Below, piece after piece: positions 1-10,170 of a stretch of 64,000 bases of DNA (its first letter is position 1; each line of letters begins with the position of its first letter). The position numbers and the translations under genes were made by a program. The notes beneath the pieces are model-generated. The model saw nothing but the letters and a program-made list of their open reading frames with translations. It searched no databases and had not been told where the DNA came from. The stretch comes from Nymphaea colorata (Eukaryota > Streptophyta > Magnoliopsida > Nymphaeales > Nymphaeaceae), in contig NC_045145.1 in assembly GCF_008831285.2 (NCBI RefSeq), positions 10,230,802-10,294,801 of the forward strand. Reading direction: 5' to 3'.

Positions 1-1252
1 GTTTGGGCAGCAAGTTTGTTTTTGTCTGAGCCTAGGATGTGTGCAAAGCAAGTGCATCCAAATACTTTGGGAGGTATATGAAATAGTGGTCGATTTGGAT
101 ATAAAAGTTGAATGGGAATACGTTCTTGGATGGCTGACGAGAGTAATCTGTTAATGAGATAACATGCAGCAAGAATAGCATCCCCTCAAAAGTAGGCAGG
201 CATGTGAGAATGCAGCATGAGGGTACGGGCCACATTTAGGAGTTGCTGATGTTTGCGTTCGGCAACACCATTTTGTTGGGATGTGTGTGGACAAGTATAT
301 TGAGGCTGAATTCCATGATTGGCAAAAAACTGAAGTAGAATGGAAGATTTGAATTCAAGAGCATTATCAGTGCAAATATTTTTGACAATGAAACCAAACT
401 GAGTTTTTATTTCCTTGACAAATTTAGGAAGAATACATATGACTTCAGATCTTTACCGTAACAAGAATACCCAACTGACTAGAGTAAAATCATCAACCAA
501 AACAAGATAATACCGAAAACGCGAGTGAAAAGGATCCCGACTAGGACCCCACACATCCACATTAAGGAGATCAAATGGACTTTGACTAGATGGTTCTTGA
601 CTCGAATGAAAGCTACTCTGTGTATGTTTGCCTAACTGGCAAGCATCACATAAGAAGGACTCTGATACAGTATTACCTTGAAGCATGCGACGAAGTTTGG
701 ACACTGAAGGATGACCCAGTCTGAGATGACACTAAAAAGGAGAAGGCTTCGAAGAGAATGAAGATGCAGCAACATTTATTGGGACAGACAAGAAATAGAG
801 ACTCTCACGTTCATAGCCGCCACCAATCATCTTCCCAGTTCGTAAGTCCTAAAAAGAACATGTACCAGGGTCAAAAATGACTTTACACTTTAAATCAATA
901 GCCAGTTGCTTAATAAATAACAAATTAACAGGAAACTGTGGAGCATAGAGCACGTGAGTAAGAGTGTCTAAATGTGGGAGATAAATATCACCGCTTCCCA
1001 ATACAAGAGATAACTTGTCATCAGCCAATCAGACATGTTGTGGTGTAGAGAATCTGACTAATGATGAAAAAATATGTGGTTGATTACAACAGTGCCTGGA
1101 GGCGCCAGAATCTATCATCCACATCATATCTAGGTCATCGGTAGGAGCACCAACAGAGAAAGAAGAGTCTATTACAGTCGTGTTGGCATATGAGAAGGAA
1201 TTTCTAGCCATCTTGTAGTCATTGGAACCCTCGGACACATTACCATCAGCCA
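1..1252 (-). pseudogene. Copia D gag-protease-integrase, gag core deleted
   Basis: Reading leftward, it starts MADGNVSEGSNDYKMARNSF, then passes directly into TTVIDSSFS and the protease active site WMIDSGASRHCC. It then reads GAG-pre-integrase (SESFLCDACQLGKH), the integrase start (VDVWGPSR) and DAILAACYLINRL. Compared with C, the UBN2 gag core and the CCHC zinc knuckle are missing, about 0.95 kb, and the join stays in frame. Downstream there are stops, including a TGA replacing the Trp of PAYFW. It therefore cannot make a full capsid protein or polyprotein. Confidence 0.8.
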
Positions 1253-1786
1253 TAGTAAAATTCCAACCAGAATTGTACTCACAATATGTATGTATAAGGT
1301 GCAATAGTCAACTTCAACCAAGGCATGGCAGCACAGAAGAATCTAGAACACAATTATGGCTCCAATCATCAACTTAGAAATTCACTAAAACAGGCTGGAA
1401 ACTCAAGCAGCAACTCAACAAAATAATTTCAGCCGATGACTACAACACAAGCAGGAACTTTACGATTAGCAGCAGTCCACAACTAATGAGACCTCAACTT
1501 ATAGATTTCATGTCCACGATCTGTCGGTCATTCTGCTCCTCACATCAAATTACATCCACAAGCAGCAAATTGACTCTGCCCCTCACAGTCAACATAAAAA
1601 TCTGATTACTGCAGCAGTAACCTCAATGAGATCGACTTAAGTATCAGGTTGAAAAAAAAAATAAAACAAATTGGGAGACAGTTTTAAGACGTGGATAGCA
1701 GGTAGCACTTTTAGATGTCGATAATAGGTAGCAAACAAGCACAGGTTTGACAGCAGAGAAAACCTGTCTCACTTCAACGATGCAGA

Positions 1787-2070
1787 TGTTAAGTTTGTAC
1801 ATATGGATCGGGTCACCCAGACCCGACCCATTTGATCCACACGCCCAACACATCATGGGCGGTGGCATACTTGTAAATCTTATTGTTATCTTGTGTATTT
1901 TATGATGTACCCTAAATCGTGATTAGTATATAATGATAACAAGAGGCAGACGTCATTTGTTGCTGCTCTCATTCATCTCTCTCTTGCTTGGACGTGCAGC
2001 CCACTTCTCTCTTCCTCCTCTTGCATCTAAGTTCATTCGGTGGTTTGGTATTAGATAGCAAAATCTGACA
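1787..2070 (+). repeat. 5' LTR of Copia A
   Basis: A 284-bp LTR starting TGTTAAGTTTGTACATATGG and ending CTGACA just before TGGTATCAGAGCC. It is preceded by the target duplication GCAGA. Confidence 0.9.
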
Positions 2071-2366
2071 TGGTATCAGAGCCAGGTTTTGCCACTGAGA
2101 ATGTTTGGTAAGAATCTCTAATTTCTGCCCTAATCTTTGTTTTTTTTCTGCCCTAATCTTCAAATCTCTATTTTCTGCCCTAACCCTAATCCCCAAATTT
2201 TCTGCCCTAATCTTCCATAATCCTATCGTCCACCCTAATCTGCCCTAATTCTACCGTCTGCCCTAACCCTACTGTCTGCCCTAATCCTACTGTCTGCCCT
2301 ACCGTCGCCCACCTAACCTTAATCTCAAAATTTCTATTTTTCCCCTATTTTCTGATTATTGCATTT
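2071..2366 (+). other. Copia A PBS and leader with GCCCTAA repeats
   Basis: TGGTATCAGAGCC at 2071 is the tRNA-Met primer site. From about 2125 to 2315 the leader carries at least a dozen irregularly spaced TGCCCTAA / ACCCTAA units, then a pyrimidine-rich stretch before the gag ATG at 2367. The same motif recurs in the leader of element E. Confidence 0.75.
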
Positions 2367-5300
2367 ATGGATCCCCACCGCAATTCCAGCATCATGTCGT
2401 CCAATTTCCTCTCCCAACTCATCTCACAAAAGCTAAATCATACCAATTATTTGACATGGAAACGTCAAATAGTCCCGTTCATCAAGAGTCACCGTCTCTA
2501 TGTACATCTCAATGGCACCACACCTGCGCCACCTAAATGGATTATGCGAGAGGTGAAGAATGTTGCAGGGCAAGTTCAAGAGACTATTGCAGAAATCAAT
2601 CCTGAATATGAGATGTGGATGGCTCATGATCAATCTCTCGTTGCTTATATCACCTCCACACTATCAGAGGAAGTTTTGGTGGGTGTTGATGATGATCTTT
2701 CAACACTTGAGTTGTGGAATGTACTTGCTATCACATATTCTCAAATATCAGAAGCGAGATTTCTACAACTCAAGAGGCAATTTCAGGATATCAAGCGAGG
2801 CACACGTTCAGTCTTGGAATATATACATGAGATAAAAAATGTCAGCGATTAACTTGCCATCATAGGGCATCCAGTCAGTGACAAGGACAAGGTAGAACAG
2901 GCTTTGAGTTGATTGGGGCCAGAATTTGATGTTTTTTGCACTGCTTTAGAGGTATTGCCTATTCTTCCCTCTTTTGAAGACTTGAAAGCAAAATTGATTC
3001 AGCATGAAGCAAGTCGTGTACAACGACATGAATTAGTTCATTCTGGCGGTCATAATGTATTGGTCACTGGGACCCATGCTTTACAAGGAAGTCGTCCAAG
3101 AGTTTGGGACTCACAGGCAGGGATGGAGAGAGGTATCCTTCCTACACCTAACACAAATGCACAGGCAAATGTACCACAAAGGATACCAACTTGTTTTTAT
3201 TGCAATAAGAGAGGTCATGTGAAGTCAGAATGTTGGCATAACCCACAGAACAAGGGAAAACAGGTCAGGCGTGACAATAAGGCAGCAGGGTCATCTGTTT
3301 CGAACATGACTGCGGCATCAAACATTTCCCCTGATGTGCAGCAGATTCTAATGACAGCGTTGTCTAAAATCAATCTCAAGCAAAATGAAGAAGGACAATG
3401 GTATGTGGATTCTGGTGTTGCAGCTCATGTAACTAGTGACGCAGGTAAGCTTTTTAGTGCTCTCCCTTATTTAGCTAAAGGCTCAGTTGTCACAGGAGAT
3501 GGTTCCCATCACAAAATATCACATATTGGAAATGCACACTTATCCGTGGCTCATTCCTCGATACCTTTAAAGAATGTTCTTGTTGTTCCAAATGTCAAGA
3601 AAAATATCATTTCTGTGTCAAAGTTTATTGATGATACGCATTCCTCTATTGAGTTTACTCCTTCTTCTGTTTATGTTAGGGACGCTTGAACCAAGAAGAC
3701 ATTCGTTGAGGGTGTTCGCAAAGGAGACATGTACGTCATTGAAGAAGCTCCAAAAGTGTCTAAGTCTTGTGTTTAAGATTCATCTTTTCTCACTCATAGT
3801 GAAGTCAATATCACAGAATATGATATGCCATCTCTTTGGCACGGTCGTTTAGCACATTGTAGTCGGTCTTTCATTCAAAGTCTTGCTGTAGACGGACTAT
3901 TACAAAAGTCCAGTCTAAGTCCTGTCAGTGAGTCTAGCATATGCTCAAGTTGTCATATTTGTAAGGGTCATGCTCTTCCTTTTCAATCAATAAATAAGCG
4001 AGCTTCGAAGTTATTTGACACCATTTATTCTGATGTTTGGGGGCCTGCTCATATTTCTTCCTCTTCCAGGAGTAAATATTATGTTGTTTTCATTGATTCT
4101 TATTCTCGTTACACTTGGATCCACTTCATGAAAAGCAAATCAGAAGTTTTTCGCTTGTTCAGCAAATTCCACGCCTTGGTCCAAAACAAATACTCTAGTA
4201 ATATCGTGTGTTTCCAATGTGATGGTGGTGGTGAGTTCATTTCAAATGAATTTATTGAGTACTTACTAAATCATGGGATCACTAGACAGATTTTCTGTCC
4301 TCACACACCACAACAGAATGGTATTGCTGAATGAAAACATAGGCACATAGTTGAAAGTGCTCTCAGTATGATGCATAACACTGATGTGCCCATGACTTTA
4401 TGGACTAAAGTCTTCAATACTGCTGTTCATGTTATTAATTGACTGCCACTATCCATGCTTGAAGGAAAATCTCCATTCTTTATTTTACATCAAGAACAAC
4501 CAAATTATGATGAGCTACGTGCTTCTGGATGCATCTGTTATGTTCATGTTGATGCTTCTTTGAGAAATAAGTTTCAAGATCGAGCTGTCATGTGTAGATT
4601 TGTGGGTTATGCAGAAAATTATAAAGGCTATCGCTGTTACAATCCAAAAAATGGACGTGTGCATATTTCACGACATGTTTTTTATGAGCTCAGGTTGAAG
4701 GATTTAAATGAGTCACATGCAACACTTAATGTTAGAAATGATGTATATGACTCATGGCTGAATGCTGAAATATTAGACCAAAGAGTTGATACACACCACG
4801 CACAAAGTGACAGAACTATTGATGAGCCCGAGACAGCCACAAACACTCAAATGGACAGCATACCTTCATCTACTCAGACCAACAACATGAGCATGACTTC
4901 ACCTAATCGGTTTTCAGGAATGGTGTATAATCGACGATCAGTTCCAGTTGATCTAGAAACTGCCACTACTTGTCTACGTAGATCAGAACGTGTGCGGCAC
5001 CCTATTAATAGATGGATAAGTTATGGTAATTTCTCTTTGGATTTTCAGCTCTTCATGACAGAATTGAACAAAAAGGTGGAGCCAAAATGCTATGAGCAAG
5101 CGTGCAAAAGCAAACATTGGATCGAGGCCATGAATGAAGAAATGGCTGACTTAAATGAATGTCAAACATGGGAGATTGTTCCTCGTCGAGATGGTAAGAA
5201 TGTAGTGGGCTCAAAATGGGTTTACAAACTCAAGTATAAACCTGATGGAAGCATTGATAGGTATAAGGCTCGACTCGTGGCTAGAGGCTTCACTCAGCAG

Positions 5301-5384
5301 TACGGGGAAGATTATGATGAGTCTTCCAGTCCAGTCATCAAGATGGGAACGATCCGGGTTATCATCTCTTTTGCCATCTCATAT

Positions 5385-5575
5385 TGTAACACCCCGGAAG
5401 TTTAGTCCCATATCGAAGATTGTGAAGAATCTTCAAGGGTTTATAAAGGGGATACATTGATGAGAAGATTGTCCTGGTTCCTAGCCTTTTTGGGGTTAGA
5501 ACAGAAACTGCTAGGGGGCGGGTTGGGATCCGCCGAACCAGGGGCCCGAGCCCAGGAGTGGGTCGGGTTGTTACA
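5385..5575 (+). repeat. TRIM 5' LTR
   Basis: A 191-bp LTR with TG...CA ends, preceded by target duplication CATAT. It contains TTATAAAGGGG and a GC-rich 3' half (GGGGCCCGAGCCCAGGAG region). Confidence 0.9.
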
Positions 5576-5576
5576 G

Positions 5577-5589
5577 TGGTATCAAAGCC
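5577..5589 (+). other. TRIM primer-binding site
   Basis: TGGTATCAAAGCC sits one base after the 5' LTR. It resembles the Met-tRNA PBS TGGTATCAGAGCC with one change. Confidence 0.75.
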
Positions 5590-5651
5590 GGTTCAACACT
5601 CGGACCTGGGGTCCCACACGCACGGACGCGTGTGCCTTAAGGGGAGTGGAT

Positions 5652-5842
5652 TGTAACACCCCGGAAGTTTAGTCCCGTATCGAAGATTGTGAAGAATCTT
5701 CAAGGGTTTATAAAGGGGAGTCATTGATGAGAAGATTGTCCTGGTTCCTAGCCTTTTTGGGGTTAGAACAGAAACTGCTAGGGGGCGGGTTGAGATCCGC
5801 CGAACCAGGGGCCCGAGCCCAGGAGTGGGTCGGGTTGTTACA
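5652..5842 (+). repeat. TRIM 3' LTR
   Basis: A second 191-bp copy, directly after the polypurine tract and followed by CATAT. It differs from the 5' copy at about four bases. Confidence 0.9.
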
Positions 5843-7097
5843 CATATGGTTGGAATTTAGATCAGTTGGATGTTAAAAATGTTTTTCTTCATGGCTTTCT
5901 AAAGGAAGAAGTTTATATGGAACAACCTCCAGGATATGTTTCCAATGATCCAACCAAATGGGTGTGCAAATTACAAAAATCACTGTATGGGCTTAAGCAA
6001 GCATCTCGTTCATGGTTCGATAGATTTTCCCTCCATATACAATAGGCTGGTTTCCTCATAAGTTCACTTGATCATTCCTTATTCATCTATCATTCAGGTG
6101 AAGTTACCACTTGGCTACTTATATATGTAGATGACATAGTTCTTACTGGAAACTCTTCATGTCAAATATCCCATGTTAAGGAGGTATTGCAACAAGAATT
6201 CAAGATGAAGGATCTCGGCGAACTACGGTATTTCTTGGGTGTTGAGCTTGATAGAAAAGGTGGCACATTAACTCTTACACAGCATAAATACATTCTTGAT
6301 ATTTTGGATAGGGCAGGTATGACAAGTCGCAAGCCCATAAATACACCTAGTGTTCTCAACACAAAATTAAATGCATCTGATGGGAGTGATGCATACCCAA
6401 ATCCTAGTTTCTATCGGAGTATAGTTGGCATGTTGCAATATCCCACTTTTACACGCCCAGACATAGTATATGTTGTGAATCAAGTCTCTCAGTTTATGCA
6501 TGCACCCACAGAAGGGCATATGGATGCTATCAAACGTATTTTGCGTTATCTTAAAGCTACTCTTGGGGATGGACTCATCTACACAAGACAGTCCACTGTT
6601 TTGCATGGCCACAACATTTCCACTTATACTGATGCAGATTGGGCAGGTAATCCAAACGATAGACGATCAGTTTTCGGTTATTGTCTCTTCCTTGATTCCA
6701 ATCTTATTTGTTGGAGTAGCAGGAAACAGCGTGCAATTGCCAGATCTAGCACTGAGGCAGAACATAGGGCAATGGCTGCAGGCACCGCTGAAGCTTCATG
6801 GTTACGTCATCTGCTTGGGGAACTTTTTATTCCCATTGTTCAGTCATCTCTATTTTGTGACAACCAAAGCGCGATCAAGATTGCCTTCAATCCTGTTCTA
6901 CGTAATCGCACTAAGCATATAGAGATTGATCAACACTTCATTCGTCAAAAGGTTGGGAAGATGAGATTGTTCCCACTTATATACCCACATCTGAACAAGT
7001 GATTGATCTTTTTACCAAGGGACTCACAGGGCACCATTTCTGGGAATTGAAGAACAAGTTGCGCATGATCAAACCCCATGCACAACTTGAGGGGGGC

Positions 7098-7372
7098 TGT
7101 TAAGTTTGTACATATGGATCGGGTCACCCAGACCCGACCCATTTGATCCACACGCCCAACACATCATGGGCGATGGCATACTTGTAAATCTTATTGTTAT
7201 ATTGTGTATTTTATGATGTACCCTAAATCGTGATTAGTATATAATGATAACAAGAGACAGACGTCATTTGTTGCTGCTCTCTTTCATCTCTCTCTTGCTT
7301 GGACATGCAGCCCACTTCTCTCTTCCTCCTCTTGCATGTAAGTTCATTCAGTGGTTTGGTCAAAATGTTACA
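7098..7372 (+). repeat. 3' LTR of Copia A
   Basis: A 275-bp LTR that starts TGTTAAG right after the polypurine tract GAGGGGGGC and ends GTTACA. It is followed by the target duplication GCAGA at 7373-7377. It lacks 9 bp near its end that are present in the 5' copy. Confidence 0.9.
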
Positions 7373-7869
7373 GCAGAGAGAAAACAGAAATCTGCCTACT
7401 CCATACAATTTCAAACTTGTCTCACTTCAACGATGCAGGAAAAAGACTGAACCAGCCAACACGACATACCTTTGCCTGTGGGAATCCACCAGGTACCACA
7501 GAACTAAACAGATCAGACTGCCCTAGCAGATCCGACGTTCTTTGGCCTGAACATCTTCCACGGCTGCACTTGAGTTAGATCTGATTTTGCAGCAAAGTCT
7601 AATCTGATTCACTATTTCAGCGACGTAATATGCTTCAACGACAGCAGCTTTCAAAAACTTCACGACAACAGCAGCAACACAAGGGTGCTAATCACGTTTT
7701 CACATGTTAAAATGTGATTAGCCTCTATCCAACCAACCAATCAACTTGCTTGTTTTGTAAACAGCAAGAACCCTAGGTGTGAAACCTTAGTTTGGTGGAA
7801 GAGAGGAGAAATGAGAGGAGAAGGGAACCCTAGGCATGAAACCCTAGATCACACAGCCCTAGGTCTGTT

Positions 7870-7881
7870 GCTCTGATACCA
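7870..7881 (-). other. Primer-binding site of Copia D
   Basis: The minus strand reads TGGTATCAGAGC directly after the LTR CA end. This is complementary to the 3' end of initiator Met-tRNA, the usual plant Copia primer. Confidence 0.85.
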
Positions 7882-7905
7882 TGTTGAATATTGGAGGAAG
7901 AAGGG

Positions 7906-7946
<41 letters not shown>

Positions 7947-8097
7947 CACTTTCTTCCTTATTCACATGACCCTAATCTCATATTGAAAGAGATTAGGGTT
8001 AGCAATATAACAATTACAGATTCAGTCCACTAAATATAAGAAAATATTTAAAGAACTACTATTCAACTTTCTAATATTGCAGAAACACTCTTTAACA
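7882..8097 (-). repeat. 5' LTR of Copia D
   Basis: A 216-bp LTR with TG...CA ends, followed on the minus strand by the PBS TGGTATCAGAGC. It carries a (GA)n tract at 7909-7941 and a hairpin with arms ACCCTAATCTC / GAGATTAGGGT at 7969-7979 and 7989-7999. It is alignable with the LTRs of element C. Confidence 0.85.
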
Positions 8098-8253
8098 AGA
8101 CTCATAAATCAGAGAAATAAAATCACTATACCTCGCTAAAGGAAAGGTCGAAGCAAAGTATATCAGGTAACTTATCCCATCATATATTGATTTGAAATAG
8201 CACATACACAAAAGCACAAACTTGACAAACATTTGTGAGAAAGGAAGCCCTAC

Positions 8254-8492
8254 CTGTCAGGATAATCAACAATTATGTCAAACAGCTTGGCAATTCTCAA
8301 ATCTTGTAATGTTTCATAAGCAAAGTACTCCAGACGGAGCTTCCATCTGATAAGTCTCTCACAGGCGATACCTTCACCATCAAATGAAGGAGAAAAAGCC
8401 AAAGGTGATTTCCTACTTGATAAGCCATCATTAGAATCAAATACATCACCCATATAAGAAAGAAGAGCAGAGAGAAATGGGAGGAGAATGGC
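8254..8492 (-). CDS. APC2: APC2 exon 6 (last exon in window)
   Basis: A 239-nt exon (79 codons plus 2 nt) begins AILLPFLSALLSYMGD. It includes the strongly conserved LIRWKLRLE and FAYETLQDLRIAKLF, and ends VDYPD plus AG. Human and plant APC2 share this region (RIEELF..VRDFPDS in human), so it is the most diagnostic exon. The acceptor is TTTGGCAG|GCC and the donor is GACAG|GTAGGG, phase 2. The next exon is not in the window because Copia D occupies the rest of the intron to position 1. Confidence 0.95.
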
Positions 8493-9468
8493 CTGCCAAA
8501 ATAAGATGCAAATAACTAGAAGTTAGAGGCTAATGCTGATCAACAGATAAATTGATGGAAAGGTCATTTTATCCCTTTATTTCTAAAAATAAAAATATAT
8601 ACGAGAAAAAAAAAGAAAATAAGAATGGCACCATGGCAGACTGCCTATTGGCCATGCTTATCTTTTTAGTTTGACGAATATAATTTAGACATCCTCTGTT
8701 GAAAATATTTATGAGGGGTTGATTGAAATTTAGTGCATCTTCTTAAGACTCCATTATTTTCTTAAACAAAGTGCCTAATCCTGCATCACTGCTTACCATA
8801 ATCTATATTGGCATTTGGCAAACATCTTGAGCAAAAGTGAACTGCTATTAGTCTGACATTCACTGCTGTGAACCCAACGCTGCTGATTGCTGAGTCAGAT
8901 ATCTATTTAAAACTGGTTGGTAAGTTGAAGCCCATTAAAATGAGATCAGACTTTCGTTATTGTGGCTCACAACTGGGGGTCATGATGTAGTTGGGTTACA
9001 TTAAAGGCATAGATAAGAGTATACTACCATTGTCTCATGTGGATGGACTGAAAGGCTGCTGAAATCTAGGTTCCCTTTATGTTCAAATTCATGGTTGATA
9101 TTTTCAGCACTACTCTTTTTTTGGTGGTGGCTGAACTCGGGCATTCGACAATGTTAGAGTATTGTTAATTTGATACATCTCTGTGCTGATTGGCTGGTTC
9201 ATGAAGATTACTTGCAGAATCTGATTATTGTTAATCAGATCGGATTGTTATTTCCAAAAGAATGGCTGGTTCAGTGTTCTAAAACTCACTGAGTCATTGA
9301 CTCAGCTCGACTCAGGCCCCTACCAGATCAACCCAATGGGGGCCTGTTTTCATCAAAACACCGCATGACTTGGGTTGACTCAGGTTGACTTGGCTGAAAC
9401 TTGGTTTGACTTGACCAAAACTAGTTCGCCTTGGTGTAATCCAATAATAGACTTTTTATTTTACTAAT
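8493..9468. other. APC2 intron 5, right of exon 6: decayed repeats
   Basis: No gene is seen. From 8697 about 100-150 bp resembles the start of the 3' LTR of Copia H (TGTTGAAAATATTTATGAGGGG versus the copy at 22846), so it may be H's 5' LTR. At 9285-9440 there is a cluster of GAGTCA/GACTCA and GTTGACTTGG motifs. Similar GAGTCA motifs occur at 21926-21990, perhaps the other end of a DNA transposon later split by element C. Both links are tentative. Confidence 0.35.
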
Positions 9469-9524
9469 TGTTAAAGATGTAAAAGAGTTTTTCTGAAATA
9501 TTAGAAAGTTAGGGAGGAGATCTT
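9469..9524 (+). repeat. Copia C 5' LTR, left part
   Basis: The first 56 bp of the LTR, starting TGTTAAAGATGTAAAAGAG and matching the 3' LTR at 20030. It ends in ATCTT, the target of element B. Confidence 0.9.
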
Positions 9525-9833
9525 TGTTAAAATATAAATCCTTCACCAGCACGTTGAAGAGGAGTCTCTTAGGATTCCACCTCCTTGTAGAATGTGTTAA
9601 GATAGTTAATATCCTTGTTATATGTGAAGTCTCCTAGGATTCTATGTTGTAGTTAATATCCTTGTAATATGTGAAGTCTCTTAGGTTTCTATGATGTAAT
9701 TAAAGTCCTTGGAACTTGTGAAATCTCCTAGGATTCTACGATTGGAGACTCTTAGAATTCTGGAAATGGGATTATAAATAGAGGTCGTGCAAACCATTTT
9801 GGCTACGGCTTCTTCTCCTCAGTTTCTTCTTAT

Positions 9834-9886
<53 letters not shown>

Positions 9887-9949
9887 ATCTCTATCTTCCT
9901 GCGTGAGAAATGTTTTCTGGTTACAGATATTGGTGCTAGATTTCTATCA
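9525..9949 (+). repeat. Copia B 5' LTR
   Basis: A 425-bp LTR from TGTTAAAATATAAATCC to TTTCTATCA. TATAAATA at 9773-9780 is a likely TATA box, and a (CT)n tract runs 9841-9882. GTCTCYTAGG-type pentads recur three to four times in the first half. Confidence 0.9.
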
Positions 9950-10170
9950 TGGTATCAGAGTGCCAGGTTACGCTATCTCTACCAAACGAAATGTCCAAAC
10001 AGGTCTGATCTGGTTAGAACTCTTTTCTCATCTTGTCTTTATCCTGAATTTACTTTTCTCTTGCGCAATTCTTGTTCCTTTTTCTTCTTGCTTACCTAAG
10101 AACACATCTTGTTATATCGTGTCTTCTTTCCCTCTCATCTTCTACCTATATACCATTCCTTTCTGCTGTC

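Larger units (their letters stand above)
5385..5842 (+). mobile_element. TRIM-type miniature LTR retrotransposon inside Copia A RT
   Basis: Two 191-bp direct repeats, 5385-5575 and 5652-5842, begin TGTAACACCCCGG and end GGGTTGTTACA. They enclose only 76 bp. The internal segment starts GTGGTATCAAAGCCGG, a Met-tRNA-like PBS, and ends with a polypurine tract AAGGGGAGTGGAT. A perfect 5-bp duplication CATAT sits at 5380-5384 and 5843-5847. There is no coding capacity, which fits terminal-repeat retrotransposons in miniature. The LTRs differ at about four positions (98% identity by eye). No 5S rRNA-like core was seen, so it is probably not Cassandra. A TATA-like TATAAA is at about 5442. Confidence 0.9.
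2367..7097 (+). pseudogene. Copia A gag-pol (broken)
   Basis: Gag starts MDPHRNSSIMSSNFLSQLIS. The CCHC knuckle is CFYCNKRGHVKSEC (about 3191-3232), and the protease motif is DSGVAAHV, with Val in place of the usual Ala. The HHCC and integrase core read SDVWGPAH...CDGGGEF. RT begins KWVYKLKYKPDG and is cut by the TRIM at 5385-5842; beyond it come [30 protein letters not shown] and an RNase H with DADWAGNPNDRR. Stops occur at about 2850, 2912, 3688, 3774, 4333, 4441 and 6042, and there is a frameshift near 6955. Removing the TRIM and one TSD copy restores the frame seen in E at the insertion site. Not functional. Confidence 0.88.
1787..7372 (+). mobile_element. Copia element A (complete, inserted in D, contains a TRIM)
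   Basis: A complete plus-strand Copia element. The 5' LTR is 1787-2070, the PBS starts at 2071, the gag-pol remnant is 2367-7097 and the 3' LTR is 7098-7372. It is flanked by a perfect 5-bp duplication GCAGA at 1782-1786 and 7373-7377. It inserted into the leader of minus-strand element D. The LTRs differ by roughly nine substitutions and one 9-bp indel over about 275 bp by eye. Gag and Pol are closest to element E, so A and E are one family. A TRIM interrupts the RT domain, and several stops show the element is dead. Confidence 0.92.
1..8097 (-). mobile_element. Copia element D (left end outside window; split by A)
   Basis: A minus-strand Copia element in APC2 intron 6. Its 5' LTR is 7882-8097 and the primer-binding site is at 7870-7881. 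Leader sequence runs 7881-7378 and resumes at 1781 after the inserted element A (1787-7372), followed by a degenerate gag-pol. The LTR (TGTTAAAGAGT...CAACA in minus orientation) and proteins place it in the same family as C. The 3' LTR lies left of the window. Leader sequence on both sides of A shares a short CTCACTTCAACGATGCAG repeat, so a small tandem duplication predates A. Confidence 0.85.

Noticed and set aside
5385-5842. Considered as a Cassandra-type TRIM
   Set aside because: No 5S rRNA-like internal promoter region could be seen in the LTRs.
7882-8097. First read as a host intron sequence with a GA microsatellite
   Set aside because: TG...CA ends, an adjacent minus-strand PBS and alignment with Copia C LTRs show it is the 5' LTR of element D.
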